DNA from: Piscicola geometra
Lineage: Eukaryota > Annelida > Clitellata > Hirudinida > Piscicolidae
Assembly (NCBI GenBank): GCA_943735955.1
Contig: OX030961.1
Location: 1,472,483 to 1,536,482, forward strand
Reading direction: 5' to 3'
Length of the DNA: 64,000 nucleotides
How positions within the stretch are numbered: position 1 is the stretch's first letter; each line of letters starts with the position of its first letter. The notes under the pieces were generated by a model that did not search any database, was not told where the DNA came from, and saw only the letters and a list, made by a program, of their open reading frames with translations. Positions 38,207 to 64,000 of the stretch are shown here, piece after piece. Made by a program: the position numbers and the translations under genes.

Positions 38207-38578
38207 ACTCAAGATGAGGATTTATGACTGTCAGTGTTCACTGATAATCTGAAAAACTATTTGCTCAATTAAAAAAGATTAATACAATTATTGTGTTTGA
38301 AATTATTTTTATACTCTATAATACATACATAAATATAAATAAAACAAGTTTTTTTGAAATTGAAAACCTAAATATAGAAAGACACAAAGTCTGTAGTCAA
38401 ATCTGGATTAACCCATGTGTGTAGTTTTTCGTTTGGTGAAGGCTGTATAGTTTTTGAGGTTCTTTTCTTTTCTTATAGTTTCTTTAACTCTTTCATTTTT
38501 TTGAAAACATTTTAAATATTTAAATAAAATTTTTATATTATTATATTATTATAAAAAGCACTATATACATATTTTGAT

Positions 38579-38797
38579 TGATTGAAATTTATTTCAACTT
38601 AATTGAAATTTATTTCAACTTAATTGAAATTTATTTCAACTTAGTTGAAATTTATTTCAACTTAATTGAAATTTATTTCAACTTAATTGAAATTTATTTC
38701 AACTTAATTGAAATTTATTTCAACTTAATTGAAATTTATTTAAACTTAATTAAAATTTATTTCAACTTAATTGAAATTTATTTCAACTTAATTGAAT
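38579..38797. repeat. 21-bp palindromic tandem repeat
   Basis: About ten units with the core ttgaaatttatttcaactta. Each unit contains the near-palindrome ttgaaatttatttcaa. AT-rich sequence 38800-39260 follows, with no gene seen. Confidence 0.95.
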
Positions 38798-39264
38798 AAT
38801 CCAACTTTATTTGAATTTATAAAATAATTATTTATTTCATTAATTTTATTTACTAGTTTTTTTCGTACAACATCAAATTCACTTTTAGACACTTCTATAT
38901 TTATTGCTATTCTTTGGTGTTCGTGTTAGCAACCGCGAATACAATCCGGAAATAATTTTCCTGTGTTTGTGATGTTTAAACACCAAAGTTTTTGAATATA
39001 TAACACCGGCTTCAAAAAATCAATGTTTTGAGATGTTGAAGTATTTATAAATGTTAGAAACATTTTTACCACATCATATATGGCGTTTTTGCAAAACAAG
39101 TATAACCCATTAGAGGTATTTTTGTTCTATGAAAATGAATAGAAAATAATGAATATTTTAAACAATATCAAAATTGATTTATCTATTTATTTTTCAAACT
39201 AACTATCTATAATATATAAATCTAATCTATCTCAATAATCTTATCTCTTGCAACCCAATAAAAG

Positions 39265-55258
<15,994 letters not shown>

Positions 55259-55393
55259 AAGAGCAGACTGCACAGACACACACCATCAAAGACCATCATT
55301 TTTTGGGCCTTTAGTTCGGACACTTTAAAAGTAGAATGTCTCTGGGGATGATTATTGCGCTAAAAAATACTTGTAACAGAATTTCAATATTAA

Positions 55394-55562
55394 CATGGTG
55401 AACGGGTAGCCGAGTAGGTAACGACTCTCGGCTTGACCAACAATGAAAGGTCCTAGGTTCAAGTGCAACCAATGCCCTAGTAATCCAAAGGCGCAAATAA
55501 TAATATGCAGCCTAAGTGGCCTCGAAGCTCGTTCGGGTTATACGCCACTATATTAATGCTCT
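55394..55562 (+). mobile_element. tRNA-derived SINE, family 3
   Basis: The head ggtgaacgggtagccgagta with A-box-like tagccgagtaggtaac and B-box-like ggttcaagtgcaacc, then a body ending ttatacgccactatatta and a cattat tail. Related copies lie at 41262-41440 (minus) and perhaps 9505-9790. 55563-55765 after it is AT-rich without features. Confidence 0.82.
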
Positions 55563-55774
55563 TCATTATCATTATCATTTTTATTATGACTAATTTTATT
55601 TGACTAAGACTAGAAAGACCAATGAGCGATAAACTTCAATAATCTAATATAGAATTTTTTGAAATCAGTTTAACTATTTATATTTTCGGACAATTAAATA
55701 ACAAACATTTGAAAATGATGCTTCACAAGTGTGATCGACAACGAACCATGACCAACGCTGCCTGCCTTGAGTGC

Positions 55775-58700
55775 CTCTCAGGACACCTGCCCCTCAAACA
55801 GCAACATAGACACCTGCCCTTCAAACAGCAACATAGACACCTGCCCTTCAAACAGCAACATAGACACCTGCCCCTCAAACAGCAACATAGACAACTGCCC
55901 CTCAAACAGCAACATAGACACATGCCCCTCAAACAGCAACATAGACACCCGCCCCTCAAACAGCAACATAGACACCTGCCCCTCAAACAGCAACATAGAC
56001 AACTGCCCCTCAAACAGCAACATAGACACCTGCCCCTCAAACAGCAACATAGACACCTGCCCCTCAAACAGCAACATAGACACCTGCCCCTCAAACAGCA
56101 ACATAGACACCTGCCCCTCAAACAGCAACATAGACACCTGCCCTCAAACAGCAACATAGACACCCGCCCCTCAAACAGCAACATAGACACCTGCCCTCAA
56201 ACAGCAACATAGACACCTGCCCCTCAAACAGCAACATAGACACCTGCCCTTCAAACAGCAACATAGACACCTGCCCCTCAAACAGCAACATAGACAACTG
56301 CCCCTCAAACAGCAACATAGACACCCGCCCCTCAAACAGCAACATAGACACCTGCCCCTCAAACAGCAACATAGACACCTGCCCCTCAAACAGCAACATA
56401 GACACCCGCCCCTCAAACAGCAACATAGACACCTGCCCCTCAAACAGCAACATAGACACCTGCCCCTCAAACAGCAACATAGACACCTGCCCTTCAAACA
56501 GCAACATAGACACCTGCCCCTCAAACAGCAACATAGACAACTGCCCCTCAAACAGCAACATAGACACCCGCCCCTCAAACAGCAACATAGACACCTGCCC
56601 CTCAAACAGCAACATAGACACCCGCCCCTCAAACAGCAACATAGACACCTGCCCTCAAACAGCAACATAGACACCCGCCCCTCAAACAGCAACATAGACA
56701 CCTGCCCTTCAAACAGCAACATAGACACCTGCCCCTCAAACAGCCACATAGACAACTGCCCCTCAAACAGCAACATAGACAACTGCCCCTCAAACAGCAA
56801 CATAGACACCTGCCCCTCAAACAGCAACATAGACACCTGCCCTCAAACAGCAACATAGACACCTGCCCCTCAAACAGCAACATAGACACCTGCCCCTCAA
56901 ACAGCAACATAGACACCCGCCCCTCAAACAGCAACATAGACACCTGCCCCTCAAACAGCAACATAGACACCTGCCCCTCAAACAACAACATAGACACCTG
57001 CCCCTCAAACAGCAACATAGACACCTGCCTTCAAACAGCAACATAGACACCCGCCCCTCAAACAGCAACATAGACACCTGCCCTCAAACAGCAACATAGA
57101 CATCTGCCCCTCAAACAGCAACATAGACACCCGCCCCTCAAACAGCAACATAGACACCTGCCCTCAAACAGCAACATAGACACCTGCCCCTCAAACAGCA
57201 ACATAGACACCTGCCCCTCAAACAGCAACATAGACAACTGCCCTCAAACAGCAACATAGACACCCGCCAATCAAACAGCAACATAGACACCTGCCCTCAA
57301 ACAGCAACATAGACACCTGCCCCTCAAACAGCAACATAGACACCTGCCCCTCAAACAGCAACATAGACAACTGCCCTCAAACAGCAACATAGACACCTGC
57401 CCTCAAACAGCAACATAGACACCTGCCCTCAAACAGCAACATAGGCACCTGCCCTCAAACAGCAACATAGACATCTGCCCCTCAAACAGCAACATAGACA
57501 CCCGCCCCTCAAACAGCAACATAGACACCTGCTCTCAAACAGCAACATAGACACCTGCCCTCAAACAGCAACATAGACACCTGCCCTCAAACAGCAACAT
57601 AGACACCTGCCCTCAAACAGCAACATAGACACCTGCCCTTCAAACAGCAACATAGACACCTGCCCCTCAAACAGCAACATAGACACCTGCCCTCAAACAG
57701 CAACATAGACACCTGCCCTCAAACAGCAACATAGACACCCGCCCCTCAAACAGCAACATAGACACCTGCCCTCAAACAGCAACATAGACACCCGCCCCTC
57801 AAACAGCAACATAGACACCTGCCCTCAAACAGCAACATAGACACCTGCCCTCAAACAGCAACATAGACACCTGCCCTCAAACAGCAACATAGACACCTGC
57901 CCTCAAACAGCAACATAGACACCTGCCCTCAAACAGCAACATAGACACCTGCCCTCAAACAGCAACATAGACACCTGCCCTCAAACAGCAACATAGACAC
58001 CTGCCCTCAAACAGCAACATAGATACCTGCCCCTCAAACAGCAACATAGACACCCGCCCCTCAAACAGCAACATAGACACCTGCCCTCAAACAGCAACAT
58101 AGACACCTGCCCTCAAACAGCAACATAGACACCTGCCCCTCAAACAGCAACATAGACACCCGCCCCTCAAACAGCAACATAGACATCTGCCCTCAAACAG
58201 CAACATAGACACCTGCCCTCAAACAGCAACATAGACACCTGCCCTCAAACAGCAACATAGATACCTGCCCCTCAAACAGCAACATAGACACCCGCCCCTC
58301 AAACAGCAACATAGACACCTGCCCTCAAACAGCAACATAGACACCTGCCCTCAAACAACAACATAGACACCTGCCCCTCAAACAGCAACATAGACACCTG
58401 CCCCTCAAACAGCAACATAGACACCCGCCCCTCAAACAGCAACATAGACACCTGCCCTCAAACAACAACATAGACACCTGCCCCTCAAACAGCAACATAG
58501 ACACCTGCCCCTCAAACAGCAACATAGACACCTGCCCCTCAAACAGCAACATAGACACCCGCCCCTCAAACAGCAACATAGACACCTGCCCCTCAAACAG
58601 CAACATAGACACCTGCCCCTCAAACAGCAACATAGACACCTGCCCTTCAAACAGCAACATAGACACCTGCCCTTCAAACAGCAACATAGACACCTGCCCC

Positions 58701-59587
58701 TCAAACAGCAACATAGACACCTGCCCTCAAACAGCAACATAGACACCTGCCCTCAAACAGCAACATAGACACCTGCCCCTCAAACAGCAACATAGACACC
58801 CGCCCCTCAAACAGCAACATAGACACCTGCCCTCAAACAGCAACATAGACACCTGCCCTCAAACAACAACATAGACACCTGCCCCTCAAACAGCAACATA
58901 GACACCTGCCCCTCAAACAGCCACATAGACACCTGCCCCTCAAACAGCAACATAGACACCCGCCCCTCAAACAGCAACATAGACACCTGCCCCTCAAACA
59001 GCAACATAGACACCTGCCCCTCAAACAGCAACATAGACACCTGCCCTCAAACAGCAACATAGACACCTGCCCTCAAACAGCAACATAGACACCTGCCCCT
59101 CAAACAGCAACATAGACACCCGCCCCTCAAACAGCAACATAGACACCTGCCCTCAAACAGCAACATAGACACCTGCCCTCAAACAGCAACATAGACACCC
59201 GCCCCTCAAACAGCAACATAGACACCTGCCCCTCAAACAGCAACATAGACACCTGCCCTCAAACAGCAACATAGACACCTGCCCCTCAAACAGCAACATA
59301 GACACCCGCCCCTCAAACAGCAACATAGACACCTGCCCCTCAAACAGCAACATAGACACCCGCCCCTCAAACAGCAACATAGACACCTGCCCTCAAACAA
59401 CAACATAGACACCTGCCCCTCAAACAGCAACATAGACACCTGCCCTCAAACAGCAACATAGACACCTGCCCTCAAACAGCAACATAGACACCTGCCCTCA
59501 AACAGCAACATAGACACCTGCCCTCAAACAGCAACATAGACACCTGCCCTTCAAACAGCAACATAGACACCTGCCCCTCAAACAGCT
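55775..59587. repeat. 26/27-bp minisatellite, about 3.8 kb
   Basis: About 143 tandem units with the core cagcaacatagacacctgcc, joined by cctcaaa (27-bp unit) or ctcaaa (26-bp unit). Variants include acccgcc, acaactgcc, ttcaaa and ccacatag. Long frames (LLFEGQVSM, SNIDTCPSN) exist only where 27-bp units are consecutive. No gene flanks it closely. Confidence 0.98.
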
Positions 59588-59589
59588 CC

Positions 59590-60095
59590 TGCCACACTCT
59601 CGAGTCTCGAGAGATTCTCACATCTTGCGCGTTTCATTTACTCTTTTCCACTCTTTGCCATATTCATTCCTTTCTACAACTTTTAGATTCAGCTAGGTAA
59701 TAAAAACTGTGGCATATACTAGATGATATAATTGACGAATCAGGCTTCTACGTGTCTAGGCGTAAATAATGTGGTGTGGTGCTTTGTTAGAAAGGCTACT
59801 GTAGCATTCTAGCAGCATGCAAGCGTATGGAGGGAGGAGATAGCGCTTCGAAAGGACTTAGTGATAGAGGCCTGCCTTGCATTCATGTGTGAGATCGTTT
59901 GTCGCAACGAAGTGAGGTGTGGTAATTTGAAGTGAAGTGTGATTTAGTGTGATATTTAGCAGTGTGTTGTATTGTGGTATGGTGCAGTGTGTTGTGGCAT
60001 AGTGTAGAGTTACAGATCTAAAACGAATAAATGTTCTGAATGCAAGAGTCACCACATTGTAGCTAACGAAGGCGAGAAATCTTCATGAATCCACA
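59590..60095. other. No gene seen
   Basis: Unique sequence with a ctctcgagtctcgagag palindrome (about 59597) and a gtgtgttgtattgtggt-rich stretch near 59960. Confidence 0.5.
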
Positions 60096-60097
60096 CA

Positions 60098-60362
60098 AGA
60101 GAGCACTCACCAAGCAAGCACTCACCAAGCAAGCACTCACCAAGCAAGCACTCACCAAGCAAGCACTCACCAAGCAAGCACTCACCAAGCAAGCACTCAC
60201 CAAGCAAGCACTCATCGAGCAAGCACTCACCAAGCAAGCACTCACCAAGCAAGCACTCACCAAGCAAGCACTCACCAAGCAAGCACTCACCAAGCAAGCA
60301 CTCACCAAGCAAGCACTCACCAAGCAAGCACTCACCAAGCAAGCACTCACCAAGCAAGCACG
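60098..60362. repeat. 15-bp minisatellite, core caagcaagcactcac
   Basis: About 17 nearly identical units with one catcgag variant. Because 15 is divisible by 3, all frames read through, explaining the ALTKQ and LLGEC repeat frames. Confidence 0.98.
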
Positions 60363-60544
60363 ACTCCTTTTTCGACATTTCATTTGGTATAATTTCAAGC
60401 AATTCCGAAGAAGAAGAAGCTGGAATAAATGGCAACAATGATGACGACGATGATGATGATGATGACGATGATTGCTACTCTAAAAGTTCGGACGCATGAT
60501 AGAAATGGTTGCTCTGCCGCAGACATGTTTGCATGGTTGAGATA

Positions 60545-60775
60545 AAGGGTGGTTGTTGAAGGAAGGTGGGTGACGGGAGGGGTGGTGAGTGAAGGAAGGG
60601 GTGTTGGGTGAGAGGAGGGGTGGTGGGTGAGAGGAGGGGTGGTGGGTGAGAGGAGGGGTGGTGGGTAAAGGGAGGGAAGGTGGGTGAGGGGAGGGAAGGT
60701 GGGTGAGGGGAGGGAAGGTGGGTGAAGGGAGGGAAGGTGGGTGAAGGGAGGGAAGGTGGGTGAAGAGAGTGGTGG
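60545..60775. repeat. GGGAGGGAAGGTGGGTGA-type minisatellite
   Basis: About twelve 18-bp units of two subtypes (gaggggtggtgggtgaga and gagggaaggtgggtgaag). Short (GAT)n tracts flank at 60440 and 60925. Confidence 0.95.
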
Positions 60776-61037
60776 TTGCAGTTTTATAAAACAAAGGCAC
60801 CAAATAAATAACAAAGAAAGCGTCTGTAGCCAAAACATTGAGATGATGATGATGAACTTTTGATAGTTCAAAAACAATAGAACGATTACAAAATACTGGA
60901 AAAGAAACAAATGAATAGTAAATGATGATGATGATGATGATGATGATGGACACAAGAAAGTTTGAAATGCAGTAGTGACAACTCGAAAAGTTAAATGAAG
61001 CGGAACTTATTAGTTAGACCACTTATTCCTACTATAT

Positions 61038-61250
61038 TTGTGTGTGTGTGTTGTGTGTGTATGTGTGTATGTTTGTGTGTGTGTGTTTGTGTGTGTATGT
61101 GTGTGTGTGTTCGTGTGTGTGTATGTTTGTTTGTGTGTGTGTGTGAGTTTTTGTGTGTTTGTGTGTGTGTGTGTGAGTTTGTGTATGTTTGTGTGTGTGA
61201 GTATGTGTTTGTGTGTGAATGTGTGTGTGTGTGTATGTGTGTGTGCTTGA
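61038..61250. repeat. Interrupted (TG)n tract
   Basis: tgtgtg with ttt, tat and gag interruptions, lying 120 bp beyond the OTUD7-like stop codon. Confidence 0.95.
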
Positions 61251-61369
61251 AGGCTTCTCTTACTACAGACAAGTCCCGACTGAATGTTAGATGACTTCCC
61301 ATTCCTTCCAAAGTTCCCCTCTTTGACTGCTGAAGCCACCACGACAGCTTGTTGTCGTTGTTGTCGTTG

Positions 61370-63048
61370 TTATGTGTTTGTGTGGAGGTTGTTGATGTTG
61401 TTGTTGAATGGAGTGGATACTCTGGAGGTGGTGGTAGTGGTACTGAGGGGGGTGGTAGTAGTAGTGGTACTGAGGGGGGTGGTAGTAGTGGTACTGATAG
61501 AGTGACTAGTTGTGAATGAACAATTAATGGAACTATTATTATTTTGGTTGACGTTGTTGTTGTTGTTGTTGACATTGTTGTTGTTGTTGTTGACATTGTT
61601 GTTGATGTGTAGAGTGGCTGTTCTGTTGTTGTTAGAAGAGTTCTCGAACAATCTCTGTTTGAAATTGTTTATCTTGTTCATAAAACTATTATTGTTGTTG
61701 TTGTTGTTGTTGTTGTGCATTTCTAATTCCTCGTGCATGTGTTTCTCGTAGCACTGGCAGCAGAGGTAGCTGGTGCTCGAGGTGCCCAGGCCAGAGCAGT
61801 GCTCGTTGACACACTCGAGGAGGGAGTGGCAGTCGTCTGGAAGGTGATTGTTGTGGTTGTTGTGGTTGTTGATGTGGTTGTCGAATGACTGCAGAAGATA
61901 GTTTTTGAGCAGTTCCATGTGGTAGGCTTGTGTGTTCAGAGACAGTCTGGCGCAAGCTACAAGTCTTTGGTAGTCGTTGTTGTTGTTATTGTTGGTGTTG
62001 TTGTTGTTATTGTTGGTGTTGTTATCGTTGATGTTAATGTTGTTGTCGATTCCACTGACTTTAGAAGTGTTGTCGTTCGAATTGTTGCTAATACTGTTGT
62101 TATTGTTACCAGAGTTGTTGTTGTTGTTGTTCTTGTTCGAGACAGTGTTGTTGTTGGCACGCAGATTCCTGAAGCCAAAGCTACTCAGCGACCTTTTCTT
62201 GTTACCACCACGACTACTACTAGCACCATCCCCACCACTACTACTACTAGCACCATCCCCACCACTACTACTACTAGCACCACCACTTTTAACCTTCTTG
62301 TTTTTTAAATCACCTAAAGCAATGGTGTTGAACTTACTATCATGGGCTGATGATGATGATGAAGATGGTGGTGGTGGTGATGATGACGCAAGTTTCTTGA
62401 AGGGACTCAGACTGCTGCTCTTCTTGATCCTCCTCTTGAGACTCTCCATCCTGCTCGTCCACGTCTCCGCCAGCTTCGTCCTGCCTCTGCCACTACCACT
62501 ACTACTACTACCACCACTACTACTACCACCACCACTACCACCACTATTACCACTACTACCACTATTACCACTACCACCACTATTACCACTACCACCACTA
62601 CTACCACCACCACCACTACTACCACCACCACCACTACCACTATTACCACTATTAATATTATTATCATTATTAACATGGTTTTTATTGCTATTTGGAATAA
62701 TATTATTACTGTTGCAATCATCATCAGCACCAAAGGCATCATCATCAGCACCAGGAGGATGGCGTCTAGTCTCGTCCACAATGATGAGGCTCGCAACGTC
62801 GTCGTAGCTGCCAGAGCGCTGATTCATGCTCACAGCACCACCCCGCATGCCAGTGATGCTTTTATGATTGTTGTTGTTGTTTATGATTGCAGTGGTGGTG
62901 GTAGTAGTAGTAGCAGGTGGGTGTGGCACGAGCTCAAGCACCAAGTACTTCTGCAGGGCCGCGTTGTACACTTCATCGAAGGAGGCGGCCTCTTGCTGCT
63001 GTGAGCTGCTGCCAGTGTTGGTCGAGGTGGTGGTGACAAGAGTGGTGC

Positions 63049-63143
<95 letters not shown>

Positions 63144-63285
63144 GTAGTAGAAGTGACTAGAGGGCTGCTACTGGTGGTGTGAGGGGGGTGTGCAGGGTCG
63201 ATGAGGAAGTGGATGGGAAGGGGGTGCAGGCAGGAGTCTACCAGAGGAACCAGCATCGGCAGTTCCTTCATGGGAACCTCTGTCA
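61370..63285 (-). CDS. OTUD7/Cezanne-like deubiquitinase, C-terminal exon with A20 zinc finger (partial)
   Basis: A single exon of about 638 codons with an acceptor (cttctaccacag) at 63286; the N-terminal exons and any OTU catalytic domain lie outside the window. Landmarks match Cezanne in order. Near residue 12 is LVPLVDSCLHPLPIHFLIDP (compare IPLTDSEYKLLPLHFAVDP). Near 87 is ASFDEVYNAALQKYLVLELV. A basic stretch near 275 reads ESLKRRIKKSSSLSPFKKL. Near 445 is RLVACARLSLNTQAYHMELL with KNYLLQSF. At about 491-512 is an A20-type finger with C-x4-C-x11-C-x2-C spacing and CYE after the last Cys. A20 fingers bind ubiquitin. Between landmarks are long Thr, Ser/Gly and Asn runs encoded by ACT/ACC, AGT/GGT and AAC trinucleotides. 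About 125 residues of Asn/Thr-rich tail follow the finger, whereas in Cezanne the finger is terminal. Family assignment rests on motif order, not on the catalytic domain. Confidence 0.8.
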
Positions 63286-63289
63286 CTGT

Positions 63290-63302
63290 GGTAGAAGTAG
63301 TT

Positions 63303-63369
<67 letters not shown>

Positions 63370-63545
63370 AAGTAGTAGTAGTAAATGTAGTAGTATTGTA
63401 GCAGTAGTATTAGTAGTAGTGGTGGTAGTAGTATTAGTAGTAGTAGTAGTAGTAGTAATAGTAATAGTAGTTTTAGTAGTAGTAGTAGTGGTAGTAGTAG
63501 CATTAGTAGTAGTAGTAGTAGTAATATTTGTAGTAGTAATAGTAT

Positions 63546-63598
<53 letters not shown>

Positions 63599-63645
63599 AA
63601 TGTAGTAGTAGTGGCAGTAATATTAGTAGTAGTCGTAGTAGTAGT
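63290..63645. repeat. (TAG)n/(TAC)n trinucleotide array next to OTUD7-like acceptor
   Basis: agtagtagt array with ttg, aat and gtg variants. It is intronic on the gene strand, where it is a (CTA)n tract ending at the acceptor and so serving as its pyrimidine-poor upstream region. Confidence 0.97.
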
Positions 63646-63648
63646 AAT

Positions 63649-64000
63649 CAGGGCTCGCGCTGGGGCCAATGGCCCCCCTTTTTCAAAATTGGCCAGAAAT
63701 ATTTCTGATTGGCCCAAATGATTTTTTTCCAAATTTTATTATCGAATTTTTTATTGTGACATTTTTTAGATGTTTCTTTGTCTAAAAGAATGTCGCGGGA
63801 AGAAGTTGTTATTGAAAAGTTGAGCCAATCAAAATTAGCCTCGTGTTTTAATCCGGTCATTCGCGTACAGACTATAACAATCTATATAAGCCTCTGTCAA
63901 TCTATATAATACTTGTGTTATACAGCATACTTTGTAATACCGTTAGGTCATTTAAGTCGCGTGAAATTAAAGAGATATTAAAAAGCCATTACTAAGAAAT
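63649..64000. mobile_element. Left end of another hAT-like element
   Basis: cagggctcgcgctggggcc starts at 63649, a CAGGG-type hAT terminus with a G/C-rich subterminus, followed by AT-rich sequence to the window edge. No transposase or right end is visible. Confidence 0.55.

Larger units (their letters stand above)
35689..38415. mobile_element. Unclassified inverted-repeat element, about 2.7 kb
   Basis: The left end tgggttaatccaga (35689-35702) and its exact inverse at 38402-38415 begin an inverted repeat of about 27 bp (continuing tcgattacagactt against ttgactacagactt). The flanks suggest a 4-bp ATGT duplication. The host sequence, a ZBED-like hAT, is continuous in two other copies (7513, 23647), so this is a true insertion. 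No transposase is recognised inside. It contains two direct copies of a segment of about 745 bp. Confidence 0.75.

Noticed and set aside
55709..59587. LLFEGQVSM and SNIDTCPSN repeat proteins
   Set aside because: Frames exist only in runs of 27-bp units and break at 26-bp units; no start context.
55775..59587. CRISPR array
   Set aside because: Units are uniform tandem repeats without unique spacers, in a eukaryotic genome with spliced genes.
60049..60441. LLGEC/ALTKQ repeat protein
   Set aside because: 15-bp minisatellite read in all frames.
61977..62807. Leu-rich 276-residue frame opposite the OTUD7-like exon
   Set aside because: Antisense of Asn/Ser/Gly trinucleotide runs, no motif.

Overview
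The window is nuclear DNA from a repeat-rich invertebrate animal. The evidence is spliced genes with GT-AG introns, metazoan families (a Pax factor, a SCAMP, an R-SNARE, an ankyrin/SOCS-box protein, an OTUD7-type deubiquitinase tail and a divergent kinase), L2/CR1-like and I-like non-LTR retrotransposons, several hAT families, piggyBac and MULE remnants, and tRNA-derived SINEs. The proteins are divergent and the phylum cannot be fixed from the sequence. A fast-evolving spiralian-like invertebrate would fit, but that is a guess.

Layout. 1-9.8 kb: a minisatellite, a SINE, a piggyBac pseudogene (1181-1693), a decayed L2-like LINE (2487-4670), a hAT element with target-site duplications (5001-7058), and a second hAT remnant carrying a nested SINE and a nested third hAT (8121-9207). 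9.8-20.8 kb: a dense host-gene island with a minus-strand kinase (9837-11725), a plus-strand R-SNARE (12457-13639), a plus-strand ankyrin/SOCS-box gene (13895-15625) and a minus-strand Pax gene (17203-20779) that splices into a 307-residue protein. 21-38.6 kb: transposon fossils and simple repeats. These include a hAT with perfect TSDs (22201-23232), large CA, TA and CATC arrays at 25-29.5 kb with exon-like islands between them, a MULE-like gene split by a hAT (29714-31193), an L2-like LINE (33455-35225) and an unclassified inverted-repeat element with an internal direct duplication (35689-38415). 39.2-55.3 kb: a plus-strand SCAMP gene whose 8.4-kb intron holds an I-like LINE that is itself invaded by two hATs and a MITE. 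55.4-61.3 kb: a SINE and minisatellites, including a 3.8-kb array of 26/27-bp units. 61.4-64 kb: the C-terminal exon of an OTUD7/Cezanne-like gene on the minus strand, a trinucleotide array, and the left end of another hAT.

The dominant theme is that genes survive as short exons between simple-sequence arrays. In the Pax gene three introns are largely made of a different tandem array, and one (TG)n array starts at the splice donor. The SCAMP gene has the same character, with a 37-bp minisatellite intron and a 129-nt in-frame GC-AG segment that would encode an Ile/Val/Met-rich tract if retained. Long open frames of repeated MDGW, SIHP, CVCV, HTHT or LLFEGQVSM residues are translated satellites, not genes.

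The host genes do not form one pathway. The R-SNARE and SCAMP both act in vesicle trafficking, but they lie 26 kb apart. No operons, CRISPR arrays or prokaryotic features are present.
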